A DNA stretch of 64,000 nucleotides, taken from positions 1-64,000 of the forward strand of contig NZ_JACSPM010000002.1 of the NCBI RefSeq assembly GCF_014837165.1. Direction: 5' to 3'. This DNA is from Microbacterium gallinarum. GTDB lineage: Bacteria; Actinomycetota; Actinomycetes; Actinomycetales; Microbacteriaceae. The notes below the pieces were generated by a model. It was not told the DNA's origin, made no database searches, and saw only the letters and a program-made list of their open reading frames with translations. The position numbers and the translations under genes were made by a program. Shown here piece by piece: positions 51,842 to 61,414 of the stretch (its first letter is position 1; each line of letters begins with the position of its first letter).

Positions 51842-52411
51842 TCAGGGGGTCGGGGTGGCGCTCTCACCGGCGGCTGTGCGGTCGAGTCCGATCACCACGG
51901 TGAGCTGGCGGATGTCGGGGTCGGCGGGCTGATAGACCTCGCTCTGCTCGATGCGCGCGCCGCCGATCACGTCGGCGAGTCCGGCGGCAGCGGCCTGGTC
52001 CTCGGGGGCGAGGTAGAACACCGTCGTCTCGGGGAAGTCGTCGGCGCTCGCGTCGCTCGGCAGCACCTGTCCGTCGGGCCAGCCCGCCGCGACCACGACA
52101 TCCTTCATCTGCGTCGCGAGGCCCTTCTCGGGGGTCGCGTTGAGGATCGTCACCTGGTAGCTCGTGTCGAGCACCGGCGTCACCTGCACGGTCGGCTCGA
52201 CCGTCGGCTGAGGCGTGGGGAAGAGCTCGATACGGCCGGCGGCGAGCAGAGTGCCGAAGATGCCCACGATCACGAGGACGATCGTCGCGAGGGCCGCCCA
52301 GAGCAGCACAACCCAGCCGCGCAGCCGCGGATTCTCCGCTCGGTGTGCGCCGACCCGGCCCTTTTCCGGAAGATCGTCGAAGCGATCCCGGGGGTAGGTC
52401 TTTTTCGGCAC
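51842..52411 (-). CDS. Membrane protein with LytR_C domain
   Basis: This 189-aa protein has a basic cytosolic start, a membrane segment (WVVLLWAALATIVLVIVGIFGTLLAAG), a Pro/Thr/Val linker (FPTPQPTVEPTVQVTPV) and a LytR C-terminal domain (DTSYQVTILNATPEKGLATQMKDVVVAAG). In full-length LCP proteins the domain lies behind the phosphotransferase; alone, its role is unknown. TAACAT (52423-52418) precedes GTG at 52411 by 6 nt (leaderless). Confidence 0.88.
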   Translation of the reverse strand: MPKKTYPRDRFDDLPEKGRVGAHRAENPRLRGWVVLLWAALATIVLVIVGIFGTLLAAGRIELFPTPQPTVEPTVQVTPVLDTSYQVTILNATPEKGLATQMKDVVVAAGWPDGQVLPSDASADDFPETTVFYLAPEDQAAAAGLADVIGGARIEQSEVYQPADPDIRQLTVVIGLDRTAAGESATPTP

Positions 52412-52468
52412 TCCACGATGTTACAAGGGTCCGCCCTTCCGCCCGTCCAGGCTGTCCGCCGGGCGGGT

Positions 52469-52720
52469 CTACCCCGAGTCGCCGGCGGCGCGGCCGACCC
52501 GTGCCTGCGCGCGGGCGTCGCGCAGACGGCGCAGACGCTTCACGAGCATCGGGTCATGCGCCTGCGCGTCGGCAGTGTCGATGAGGCGGCCGAGCAGCTG
52601 GTAGTAGCGGGCCGGCGAGAGGCCGAGCTCCGCGCGGATCGCCTCCTCCTTCGCGCCCGCATGCCGCCGCCACTCCGCCTCAAAGCCGAGGATGGCGCGG
52701 TCGCGATCGGAGAGGGGCAC
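52469..52720 (-). CDS. DUF3263 protein
   Basis: This 83-aa protein (LSDRDRAILGFEAEWRRHAGAKEEAIRAELGLSPARYYQLLGRLIDTADAQAHDPMLVKRLRRLRDAR) matches DUF3263, a helix-turn-helix-like family widely conserved in actinobacteria and of unknown function. TAGCGT (52732-52727), which also contains the stop codon of the preceding DUF2332 gene, lies 6 nt before GTG at 52720, so it has its own leaderless promoter. Confidence 0.9.
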   Translation of the reverse strand: MPLSDRDRAILGFEAEWRRHAGAKEEAIRAELGLSPARYYQLLGRLIDTADAQAHDPMLVKRLRRLRDARAQARVGRAAGDSG

Positions 52721-52729
52721 GATCTCACG

Positions 52730-53719
52730 CTAACCGCCGGCTGCTGCTTCGCTGCCGCGCCACTCCACGGAAGCGCCGAGCGGATCGACCGCAGCCAGCG
52801 GAACGCCGTCGCGCCCGAGCACGAACCCGCCCCACGACTCCGCCGACACCGGCGTGCGCCACGCGTCGTGCAGGCCGGGAGGGTCGATCGAGATCCACAC
52901 GGCGTCCAGTTCGCCCAGCGCGGCCAGCAGCCGCTCCCTCCCCGCGCGCGGGATGTGCGGCAGCACGCCGGGCGTCGTGATCACAAGCGTCGCGCCGCGC
53001 GGCGCCCGCGCCGCCGCATCCCGCAGCACCCCGGGGTCGGAGGCGTCGCCCGCGATCATGGCCGGCGGGTCGGCGGCGACGATGTCGAGTGCCGCCTGGA
53101 TGCGCTCGACCCGTCCGCTCTCCCCCGGCCACACGAGCGAGGTCAGGAACGCGCGGTCGCCGGAGTCGGCGGCGTCGAGCGGGGAGAGATCGACCCCGGC
53201 GCGCCACACCACGTCGGGGAGCCGCAGCGGGGGGTCGCCGCTCACATCGCACTCGAGCACGACGCGCGACGGCCCGGCCGCGGGGTCGAGCGACGGTCCG
53301 CCCCGGTAGCGGTAGGAGTAGCGGTCCGGGTAGAGGCACATCCCGGCGCTCGCCCCCAGCTCGAGCAGGGCGAGAGGGCCGTCGATCGTGCTCAGAGCGG
53401 GCAGGAGCGCTGCACAGCGCTGCGGCTCATTGGTCTGAAGGCGGCGACGGGATGCCTCGGCCACGACCGCGTCGGCATGCTCGCCGAGCCACGCCGCCCA
53501 CGCCCGGTAGCCGGCTTCGGGGGCGCCCAGCATGCGTGTCACCGCGAAGACGAGCGGCGGCTGGCGACGGGTCGGCGCGATCCTGCCGAGGATGGCCGCG
53601 GTCTCGGGATCGGAGGCCACACCGGCCGCCCACTCGGCGTAGAGCGTGGAGCGCCCCGGGGCCTCGACGCGGGCGAAGCGGTCGTAGCGCTCGGCGACGG
53701 CGGCGGCATCCGATTCCAC
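52730..53719 (-). CDS. DUF2332 protein
   Basis: This 329-aa protein belongs to DUF2332: YDRFARVEAPGRSTLYAEWAAGVASDPE, ALLELGASAGMCLYPDRYSY and DLSPLDAADS are the conserved stretches. LELGASAG resembles a nucleotide or SAM-binding glycine loop, so methyltransferase-like function has been suggested for the family. GTG at 53719 is used; the 26-codon upstream extension reads back over the divergent gene's promoter and is rejected. Confidence 0.87.
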   Translation of the reverse strand: MESDAAAVAERYDRFARVEAPGRSTLYAEWAAGVASDPETAAILGRIAPTRRQPPLVFAVTRMLGAPEAGYRAWAAWLGEHADAVVAEASRRRLQTNEPQRCAALLPALSTIDGPLALLELGASAGMCLYPDRYSYRYRGGPSLDPAAGPSRVVLECDVSGDPPLRLPDVVWRAGVDLSPLDAADSGDRAFLTSLVWPGESGRVERIQAALDIVAADPPAMIAGDASDPGVLRDAAARAPRGATLVITTPGVLPHIPRAGRERLLAALGELDAVWISIDPPGLHDAWRTPVSAESWGGFVLGRDGVPLAAVDPLGASVEWRGSEAAAGG

Positions 53720-53817
53720 TCCCCCATTCTCACCGCCCGCTGCAGGAAGCGCGGAGCCGTCGCGCCGAGACTGGGGTTGAATGGAGGGGTTCCACACGTA
53801 CGAAGCCCGGAGGAGTC

Positions 53818-54228
53818 ATGACCTACACCGTCGACAAGAGCGACGACCAGTGGCGCGAGGAGCTCACTCCGCAGCAGTACGCCGTGCTCCGCGAGGCGGG
53901 CACCGAGCGGGCGTGGACCGGAGAGCTGCTCGACGAGAGCCGCGCCGGCCTGTACACGTGCGCAGCCTGCGGCGCCGAGCTGTTCCGGAGCGGCACCAAG
54001 TTCGACTCGCACTGCGGCTGGCCGAGCTTCTACGAGTCCATCCGTCCCGAGGCGGTCGAGCTCATCGAGGACACCAGCCACGGCATGGTGCGCACCGAGG
54101 TGCGCTGCGCGGCGTGCGGATCGCACCTGGGGCATGTCTTCCCCGACGGGTTCGGCACCCCGACCGGCGACCGGTACTGCATGAACTCGATCTCGCTCGC
54201 GTTCGCGCCGGAGGGATCCTCCGAGTGA
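53818..54228 (+). CDS. msrB: Peptide-methionine (R)-S-oxide reductase MsrB
   Basis: This 136-aa enzyme reduces methionine-R-sulphoxide in proteins. It has zinc-binding CAACGAELF and CAACGSHLGHVF pairs, GWPSF and catalytic RYCMNSISL. GGAGGAGTC precedes ATG at 53818. Its stop overlaps the GTG of the next gene as GTGA. Confidence 0.95.
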   Translation: MTYTVDKSDDQWREELTPQQYAVLREAGTERAWTGELLDESRAGLYTCAACGAELFRSGTKFDSHCGWPSFYESIRPEAVELIEDTSHGMVRTEVRCAACGSHLGHVFPDGFGTPTGDRYCMNSISLAFAPEGSSE

Positions 54229-54788
54229 GCATGCCATCGGGCTCCGCGCTCGAGGCGGTGCGTGCTCGGCGGTCCTGGTCGAAGGTCACCGACGAGGCAC
54301 CGACGCACGCCGAACTCCTCACGCTCGTCACGGCGGCGGGTCGGGTCGCCGACCACTCGTCGCTGCGCCCCTGGCGATTGATCGAGCTGCGCGGATCCGA
54401 CCGCGAGCGGCTCGGGCGTGCGATCGCCAAGGTGCAGGGCGACAAGAGCCCGTCCACGAAGCCGCTGCGCGCACCGCTGCTCATCGCGGTCGTCGCCAGC
54501 TACAAGAAGAGCGACAAGGTGCCGCGCTGGGAGCAGGAGGCCGTGGCCTCAGGTGTCGCCCACGTGCTGAGCCTGCTGCTCGACGAAGCCGGGTGGGGCG
54601 TGATCTGGCGCACCGGCGGGTACACGCGCGCGAAGGCGGTGGCCAAGGCGCACGGACTCGACAAGAACGAGCAGCTCCTCGGGTGGCTCTACGTCGGAGG
54701 CAAGCCGCCGCGTGAGCGCCTCGGGCGCCGTAAGGCCGTCGAGGCGCGCAAGCTCGTGTCGCGCATGCCGGCGTCGAAGAAGGACTGA
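54225..54788 (+). CDS. Nitroreductase-like protein
   Basis: This 187-aa protein resembles the FMN nitroreductase fold in a reduced form: LEAVRARRSWSKVTDEAPTHAELLTLVTAAGRVADHSSLRPWRLIEL is the usual N-terminal block, RAPLLIAVVASY and GWGVIWRTGGYTRA follow. GTG at 54225 overlaps the msrB stop; ATG at 54231 is a near alternative. Coupling to MsrB suggests a role in oxidative stress. Confidence 0.85.
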   Translation: MSMPSGSALEAVRARRSWSKVTDEAPTHAELLTLVTAAGRVADHSSLRPWRLIELRGSDRERLGRAIAKVQGDKSPSTKPLRAPLLIAVVASYKKSDKVPRWEQEAVASGVAHVLSLLLDEAGWGVIWRTGGYTRAKAVAKAHGLDKNEQLLGWLYVGGKPPRERLGRRKAVEARKLVSRMPASKKD

Positions 54789-54835
54789 CGCGGCGGGCGC
54801 CTCGCTGATCGAGGTGCGGGTGATCAAGGTCCGGG

Positions 54836-55795
54836 TCAGCGCCGCCGACGGCGCCACGGCATGGCTGCGACCACCACCGAGGCCAGTGCGACGACGACCA
54901 TCGCGAGCTGCTGCATGAGGCCGGGGCTCGCCGGCGCCGGCCACGCCATGTCGAGCACGAACGACGTCACGAGCTGACCGACGACGGCGCCCAGCCCGAG
55001 CAGCAGCACGCCGGTGTACTGCACGATCGCGGCCGACATGAAGATGTAGACCACGCCCAGCGCGCCGCCGATGTAGAGCCATGCGTCCGTCGGCAGAGCC
55101 CGCGGCGGGCCGACGAGCGCGACGTGCACCGCGGCTGCGACCACGAGGATCAGCGTTCCGCCGGTGAAGTTCACGAGGGTGGCCGTGAGCGGCGTTCCGA
55201 CTCGCTGCCGGAGCCGGCCGTTCGTCGCCTGCTGCCACGCGATCGCGATGCCGGCGAGGAACGGGAGCACCAGCATCCACACCGGCACGCCGGCGAGTCC
55301 GTCGCCCACGAGGGCGAGGGCGACGGCTGCGAGTGCGAGCACCCCGCCCAGGAGGCGGGGCACCGTGACCGCGACCACGCCGGCGGGCCCGAACCCGATC
55401 CGGTCGAGGAGCAGTCCGCTCACCGTCTGCCCGGCGACGACGCCGACGGTGAAGAGCGAGACGCCGATGAGCCCGACGGCCAGGCCCTGCGTGGCGACCG
55501 TGAGGGCTCCGGCGGCGCCGCCTGCCAGCATCCACCACGGAATCGTCCGTCCACGCACGCCGGACGCAAGACGGCGGAAGCCCGCGCGGCCCGAAGGCAG
55601 CAGCACGGAGAGGACGACGACGATCACCAGTCCGGAGCCGAACGAGATGGCGGCGGCGACGAACCCGTCGTCGAGGCGGACGCCGAGCTGGCCGTTGACA
55701 CGAGCCTGCACGGCGGTCATCATGCCGATCGCCGCGGCGATCGCGAGCGCGAGCCAGACGGGTATACGCGCTCGCGACGAGGAAGCGGAAGACAT
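54836..55795 (-). CDS. DMT-family transporter (two DUF606/YdcZ halves)
   Basis: This 319-aa protein contains about ten membrane segments in two similar halves (AIAAAIGMMTAVQARVNGQLG and PFLAGIAIAWQQATNGRLRQRVG), the DUF606/YdcZ duplication. Substrate unknown. ATG at 55795 lies 2 nt after the 3' end of tRNA-Thr with no ribosome site; removal of the tRNA by RNase Z would leave an almost leaderless mRNA. Confidence 0.88.
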   Translation of the reverse strand: MSSASSSRARIPVWLALAIAAAIGMMTAVQARVNGQLGVRLDDGFVAAAISFGSGLVIVVVLSVLLPSGRAGFRRLASGVRGRTIPWWMLAGGAAGALTVATQGLAVGLIGVSLFTVGVVAGQTVSGLLLDRIGFGPAGVVAVTVPRLLGGVLALAAVALALVGDGLAGVPVWMLVLPFLAGIAIAWQQATNGRLRQRVGTPLTATLVNFTGGTLILVVAAAVHVALVGPPRALPTDAWLYIGGALGVVYIFMSAAIVQYTGVLLLGLGAVVGQLVTSFVLDMAWPAPASPGLMQQLAMVVVALASVVVAAMPWRRRRR

Positions 55796-55797
55796 CG

Positions 55798-55870
55798 AGC
55801 CGGCTACGGGACTTGAACCCGTAACCCCCTAATTACAAGTTAGGTGCGCTACCAATTGCGCCAAGCCGGC
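55798..55870 (-). tRNA. tRNA-Thr(UGU)
   Basis: A 73-nt cloverleaf on the minus strand: acceptor GCCGGCT / AGCCGGC, D arm GGCGCAATTGGTAGCGC, anticodon stem CCTAA-CTTGTAA-TTAGG with anticodon TGT, and T arm ACGGGTTCAAGTCCCGT. CCA is not encoded. A -10 TAGACT is at 55885-55880. No integrase or duplicated tRNA end was seen nearby. Confidence 0.97.
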
Positions 55871-55915
55871 AGTGCCCTCAGTCTACCGACGGCTCACTGC
55901 GCCCGCCGCGCGTGG

Positions 55916-56872
55916 TTACGGAGTCGGCGTGGGCGTCGGAGTCGGCGTCTCGTCGCCCGCATCGCTCGCGACGGTGAGGACGAACTGCGCGAACTCCTTG
56001 GGGTCGTCCAGGGCGCCGACGTACGGCGTCCCGTTCACGAGCACCATCGGCGTGCCGGTCAGCGCCAGGTCGTCGGTGCCGGGGAGGCCGCCGAGCGCGC
56101 GCTCGGTCGCGGTCTTCGCCCACGACGTGAAGTCCTGCTCCTCGATGCACGCGCGGACGACCTTCGCGCCGTCGGCACCCGACGCGATCGCCATGGCGGC
56201 GAGCTCGCTGTCGGTGTAGCCGTCGGAATCGACCTCGGGCTGCTGCGTGAGAAGCGTGTTGTTGAACGCGAAGAAGTAGTCCGGCGAGTGCGTGGCGACG
56301 CAGGCTGCCGCTCCCGCTGCGCGCAGCGAGTACTTGGTGCCGTTCGACTTCGACGTGAGCATCGCCACCGGGTAGTAGGTGAGCGTCGCGGCGTCTTCGC
56401 TGACCCACTTCGACAGCTGCTGCACGTTGGCCAGCTGGAAGTCGCGCGAGCCGGCCGACAGGTAGTCGACGTACACGCGGATGTCGGCGGCAGGCTGCTC
56501 GGTCGGGGTGGGCGTGGGCGTGGGCGTCGGGGTGGCCGTCGGCGTGGGCGTGGGCGTCGCGGTGCCCTCGATCGTGCCCGCCTTGTTCTGGTCTTCCTCG
56601 GTCGCGAGGCCGGCACCCGTGACGCCGGTGACGACGAAGCCGCCGTTGCTGACGTTCTGCGGGCTGAGCATGGGCTTCGACGCGGCCGACGAGACGGCCC
56701 ACGTGACGACGAGGGCGGCGACGGCGACCACGGCGACCGCGACGGCCGAGATCGTGGCGACGCGGATCAGGCGAGCGCGCGACTGGCGGGCCTGCACCTG
56801 CTGCGCCTTCTCTCGCACGGCGTCACGCCGCTCGCTGGGGGCAGCGGCGTTCGATGACTCGTCGCTCGACAT
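55916..56872 (-). CDS. Thioredoxin-fold (DsbA-like) exported protein lacking CXXC
   Basis: This 318-aa protein has a polar N-terminus, one membrane segment (LIRVATISAVAVAVVAVAALVVTWAVSS), a Thr-Pro repeat linker (ATPTPTPTATPTPTPTPTPT) and a DsbA-type thioredoxin domain (RVYVDYLSAGSRDFQLANVQ...TGTPMVLVNG). The place of the CXXC is taken by SAGS, so it cannot form a redox disulphide there; the cis-Pro TPM remains. A second TP repeat ends the protein. GAGAGGTT precedes ATG at 56872. Likely a folding or binding protein instead of an oxidase. Confidence 0.88.
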   Translation of the reverse strand: MSSDESSNAAAPSERRDAVREKAQQVQARQSRARLIRVATISAVAVAVVAVAALVVTWAVSSAASKPMLSPQNVSNGGFVVTGVTGAGLATEEDQNKAGTIEGTATPTPTPTATPTPTPTPTPTEQPAADIRVYVDYLSAGSRDFQLANVQQLSKWVSEDAATLTYYPVAMLTSKSNGTKYSLRAAGAAACVATHSPDYFFAFNNTLLTQQPEVDSDGYTDSELAAMAIASGADGAKVVRACIEEQDFTSWAKTATERALGGLPGTDDLALTGTPMVLVNGTPYVGALDDPKEFAQFVLTVASDAGDETPTPTPTPTP

Positions 56873-57097
56873 GGAACCTCTCGGGACGGTTGCGGGGGCC
56901 GGGATGGGCGTGACCATCCGGGGGAACGGCCGCTCACGATGCTAGCCAGCCACCCTGTGAAATGCCCAGACGGAGGCTCCACGCGGGCCGTGTCATACTT
57001 GTCGTTGCGCCCGAAGAAGGGCGTGCGGGTAAAAGCCCCCGCTCATTCCTCACTACGGATCGTCCGGCACGTACCTGCCGGTGAAGGAGAAGAGAAC

Positions 57098-58201
<1,104 letters not shown>

Positions 58202-58214
58202 CCGATTTCCGGTC

Positions 58215-58253
58215 GTAACGGCGCGGGTGGGAGAATTCCCCCCGCGCCGTTAC
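58215..58253 (+). terminator. Terminator after msiK
   Basis: GTAACGGCGCGGG (58215-58227) pairs perfectly with 58241-58253 over 13 bp around a 13-nt loop, 14 nt after the stop. Followed by GCATTTCC rather than a U-run. Confidence 0.8.
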
Positions 58254-58273
58254 GCATTTCCAGGAGGGTGATC

Positions 58274-59584
58274 GTGCCGGAGTCGTTGAGCATCACGGCC
58301 AGCAGCGTCGACCCGGGGCTGCTCACGCTGCCGTGGTCGACCACGCTCGCGGACTGGCCGTCGAGCAACATCGTCTACCTGCCGAAGGGCATCTCGCGGC
58401 ACCTCGTCCGCTTCGCCAACCTGTCGGGTCGCGTCGTCGCGATCAAGGAGACGACAGCGCAGATGGCCCGGCGCGAGTACGACATGCTCGGCAACCTGGA
58501 CCGCCTCGACGTGCCGTGCGTGCAGCGCATCGCGGTGATCGCAGGGCGGACGGATGCCGCGGGCAAGCCCCTCCCGGCGGCGCTGGTGACCGCGCACCTG
58601 AAGTTCTCGCTCCCTTACCGCGCGCTGTTCACGCAGGTGCTGCGCCCCGACACCGCGACCCGCCTCGTCGACGCCCTCGCCGCCCTGCTCGTGCGACTGC
58701 ACAACGTCGGCTTCTTCTGGGGCGACGTGTCGCTGTCGAACACGCTCTTCCGCCGCGACGCCGGCGCCTTCGCCGCCTACCTCGTCGACGCCGAGACCGG
58801 CGAGCTGCACGAGACGGGGCTGACGCCCGGGCAGCGGGCGCACGACCTCGACGTCGCCCGCACCAACATCGCCGGCGAGATCATGGATCTCGAGGCGGGC
58901 GGGCGGCTCGAAGGCGGTGTCGACGCGATCGCGATCGCCGACGGCATCGTCTCGTCGTACCACTCGCTCTGGGCGGCGCTGCACGACAAGGAGTCGTTCG
59001 GCGTCGACGAGTCGTGGCGGCTCACCGAGCGGGTGCAGCGCCTCAACGACCTCGGCTTCGACATCGGCGAGATGTCGATCCAGACGACGGCCGACGGCAC
59101 GCGCGTGTCGATCCAGCCGAAGGTCGTCGACGCCGGGCACCACACGCGCCGGCTCATCCGGCTCACCGGCCTCGACGTCGAGGAGAACCAGGCGCGCCGC
59201 CTGCTCAACGACCTCGACGAGTTCCGCGTGCGCATCTCTCGCCTCGGCGACGACGAGGAGATGGTCGCGCACGAGTGGCTCACACGTGTCTTCGAGCCCG
59301 TCGTCAAGGCGATCCCGTGGGACCTGCGCGCGAAGCTCGAGCCCGCCGAGGTGTTCCACCAGGTGCTGGAGCACCGCTGGTACATGTCGCAGGCGCGCGG
59401 CCGCTCGGTCCCCCTCGCCGAGGTGCTCACGAGCTACATCGACGAGGTGCTGCGCCACCGCCGCGACGAGGCGACCCTCATGGGCCCGCCCACCGAGACC
59501 GTGTCGCTCTCGGTCGTCACGTCGAGCATGCCGGTCGTCGACGACGACGAGGACGACGACATCGACTGGCGCGACCTCGTCTGA
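58274..59584 (+). CDS. DUF4032 protein (kinase-like)
   Basis: This 436-aa protein shows kinase-like features of DUF4032: RVVAIKETTAQMARREYDML (Lys and Glu of a lobe), LHNVGFFWGDVSLSNTLF, where HRD is replaced by WGD, and AYLVDAETGELHET. It is similar to lipopolysaccharide kinases; the substrate is unknown. GTG at 58274 is preferred to GTG at 58268, because AGGAGG ends 6 nt before it. The C-terminus is acidic (VVDDDEDDDIDWRDLV). Confidence 0.85.
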   Translation: MPESLSITASSVDPGLLTLPWSTTLADWPSSNIVYLPKGISRHLVRFANLSGRVVAIKETTAQMARREYDMLGNLDRLDVPCVQRIAVIAGRTDAAGKPLPAALVTAHLKFSLPYRALFTQVLRPDTATRLVDALAALLVRLHNVGFFWGDVSLSNTLFRRDAGAFAAYLVDAETGELHETGLTPGQRAHDLDVARTNIAGEIMDLEAGGRLEGGVDAIAIADGIVSSYHSLWAALHDKESFGVDESWRLTERVQRLNDLGFDIGEMSIQTTADGTRVSIQPKVVDAGHHTRRLIRLTGLDVEENQARRLLNDLDEFRVRISRLGDDEEMVAHEWLTRVFEPVVKAIPWDLRAKLEPAEVFHQVLEHRWYMSQARGRSVPLAEVLTSYIDEVLRHRRDEATLMGPPTETVSLSVVTSSMPVVDDDEDDDIDWRDLV

Positions 59585-59637
59585 CCCGGCACCGCGCACA
59601 CACGCCGCACATCAGCGCGGAGGTTGTCGCGGAAGCG

Positions 59638-60279
59638 TCAGTACCCGACGGTGAAGCGCTTGCGCGGGTGCTGCGGGTGCTCGATCTCGTCGACGACGGC
59701 GACGGCCAGGTCGGCGCCCGAGATGAACGACTCGCCGTCGGCGTCGGTGACGATGACGTCGCCGCCCGTGCGGTACGAGCCGGTGCGCTCGCCCGGGTTC
59801 CAGACACCGAACCCGCCCGCCGGGTGCACGTAGAACCAGTCGCGCGACTCGGGCCCGGCCTTGAGGTCCTCCAGGATCCCGATCGCCTCGAGCGCCTCGG
59901 CCTTGTAGTCCTCGGTGAACGACGGCAGGTCGACGACCCGCTGGCCGTCCTCGGTGACGAGGCTGCCGCCCGCGCCGCCGATCACGCCGACGCGCACATC
60001 GTCCGGAAGCAGCGAGACCAGCGCGGCGACGTTGGGGCGCACGAGGCCCTCCATCTCGCCGCGCGCCGCCACGGCCGACACGACCACGTCGACGCCCTCG
60101 AGCTGTGCCAGCAGGTCGGGCACATCGGTCAGCGAGCCCTCGACGTACAGGGCGCCCTCATGCCGCTCACTCGGGATGCGCCGTGCGATCGACAGCACGG
60201 TGTGACCGCGGCTCACCGCCTCGGCGACGATGTGACGGCCGGCGTATCCCGAGCCTCCGATGACGGCGATGCGTGCCAT
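59638..60279 (-). CDS. NAD(P)-binding NmrA-like protein
   Basis: This 213-aa protein has the Rossmann start MARIAVIGGSGYAGRHIV, ending LYVEGSLTDVP and DVVVSAVAA. The atypical SDR/NmrA group lacks the YxxxK active site and acts as a redox sensor or oxidoreductase. Stops 53 bp before the DUF4032 gene end, convergent. Its start has ATG at 60279. Confidence 0.87.
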   Translation of the reverse strand: MARIAVIGGSGYAGRHIVAEAVSRGHTVLSIARRIPSERHEGALYVEGSLTDVPDLLAQLEGVDVVVSAVAARGEMEGLVRPNVAALVSLLPDDVRVGVIGGAGGSLVTEDGQRVVDLPSFTEDYKAEALEAIGILEDLKAGPESRDWFYVHPAGGFGVWNPGERTGSYRTGGDVIVTDADGESFISGADLAVAVVDEIEHPQHPRKRFTVGY

Positions 60280-60382
60280 GTCCTGCCTTTCGACGTGTGG
60301 GTGCCGGCGTCGGCCGGCTCTCGATCACAAGCGGAGCGCGGCCGGCTTCATTCCCATGAATGCGCCGGGCCGCAGCATCCGC

Positions 60383-61375
60383 TCAGTCCTGCTTCTTCTG
60401 CGCGCGCAGCGTCGCGACCTGATAGAGCGAGACGGATGCCGCGATCCCGGCGTTCAGCGACTCGGTGGCGCCCGAGATCGGGATCGACACGATCTGGTCG
60501 CAGGTCTCGGTGACGAGGCGCGACAGCCCCTTGCCCTCGGAGCCCACGACGATCACGACGGGACGGTCGGCCAGCTCGAGGCTCGGCAGCGAGACGTCGC
60601 CGCCGCCGTCGAGTCCGAGGATGAACACGCCCTGCTTCTTGAACTCCTTGAGCATCGACGTGAGGTTGGCCGCGATGGCCACCGGGATGCGGGCCGCCGC
60701 GCCCGCGCTGGTCTTCCACGCGGCCGAGTTCACGCTCGCCGAGCGGCGCTGCGGCACGATCACGCCGTGGCCGCCGAAGGCCGCCGTCGAGCGGATGATC
60801 GCGCCGAGGTTGCGGGGATCGGTGACGCCGTCGAGGGCGACGAACAGCGGCGTCTGGCCGGCGTCGATGACCTCTTCGAGGAGGTCCTGCGGGTGGGCGT
60901 ACTCGTACGGCGGCACCTTGAGCGCGACGCCCTGGTGCACGCCGTCGAAGCCCGCCATGCGATCGAGCTCGGGCCGCATGACCTCGAGCACCGGGATGCC
61001 GCGGTGCGTGGCGATCGACAGCATCTCCTTCACGCGGTCGTCCATCTCGACGCGCTGCGCGATGTAGAACGCCGTCGCGGGGATCTTCGCCCGCAGCGCC
61101 TCGAGCACCGAGTTGCGGCCGGTGACCGTCTCGGTGTCGTCGTCCTTCTTCCCACGGGGCGCGCGGTTCTGGCCCGAGCCGCTGGGCTTTCCCTTGCCGC
61201 CCGCGGCGGTGTAGCGCTCAGCCGCCGCCTTGCGCTTGCCGGCGGGATGCCACGCGCGGTCCTCCGCCTTCGGGGTCGGTCCGCGACCCTCGAGCGAGCG
61301 CTTGTTCTTGCCGCCGGTGCCCTTGGTGGGGCCCTTCTTGCCCTTTGCGGCGCCGGGGCGTCCTGGCTTTGCCAT
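60383..61375 (-). CDS. rlmB: 23S rRNA (guanosine-2'-O-)-methyltransferase RlmB
   Basis: This 330-aa SPOUT methyltransferase modifies G2251 of 23S rRNA. A basic, disordered N-terminal extension of about 100 residues (KGKKGPTKGTGGKNKR...) precedes the substrate-binding domain (SVLEALRAKIPA) and the SpoU core NLGAIIRSTAAFGGHGVI, IVVGSEGKGLS and IPISGATESLNAGIAAS. The knot-forming asparagine of SpoU (ESLN) is intact. It lies 39 bp after cysS, same strand, with an intercistronic stem. Confidence 0.92.
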   Translation of the reverse strand: MAKPGRPGAAKGKKGPTKGTGGKNKRSLEGRGPTPKAEDRAWHPAGKRKAAAERYTAAGGKGKPSGSGQNRAPRGKKDDDTETVTGRNSVLEALRAKIPATAFYIAQRVEMDDRVKEMLSIATHRGIPVLEVMRPELDRMAGFDGVHQGVALKVPPYEYAHPQDLLEEVIDAGQTPLFVALDGVTDPRNLGAIIRSTAAFGGHGVIVPQRRSASVNSAAWKTSAGAAARIPVAIAANLTSMLKEFKKQGVFILGLDGGGDVSLPSLELADRPVVIVVGSEGKGLSRLVTETCDQIVSIPISGATESLNAGIAASVSLYQVATLRAQKKQD

Positions 61376-61390
61376 CAGTCTTCCTTTCCG

Positions 61391-61407
61391 GCCGGGCTCC
61401 GCCCGGC
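61391..61407 (-). other. Intercistronic hairpin between cysS and rlmB
   Basis: GCCGGGC / GCCCGGC forms a 7-bp stem around 3 nt in the 39-bp gap. Possible partial terminator or RNA-processing signal. Confidence 0.5.
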
Positions 61408-61414
61408 AGCCTCG

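Noticed and set aside
55798-55870. tRNA-Thr as an attachment site of an integrated element
   Set aside because: No integrase, repeated tRNA end or accessory cargo was seen on either side.
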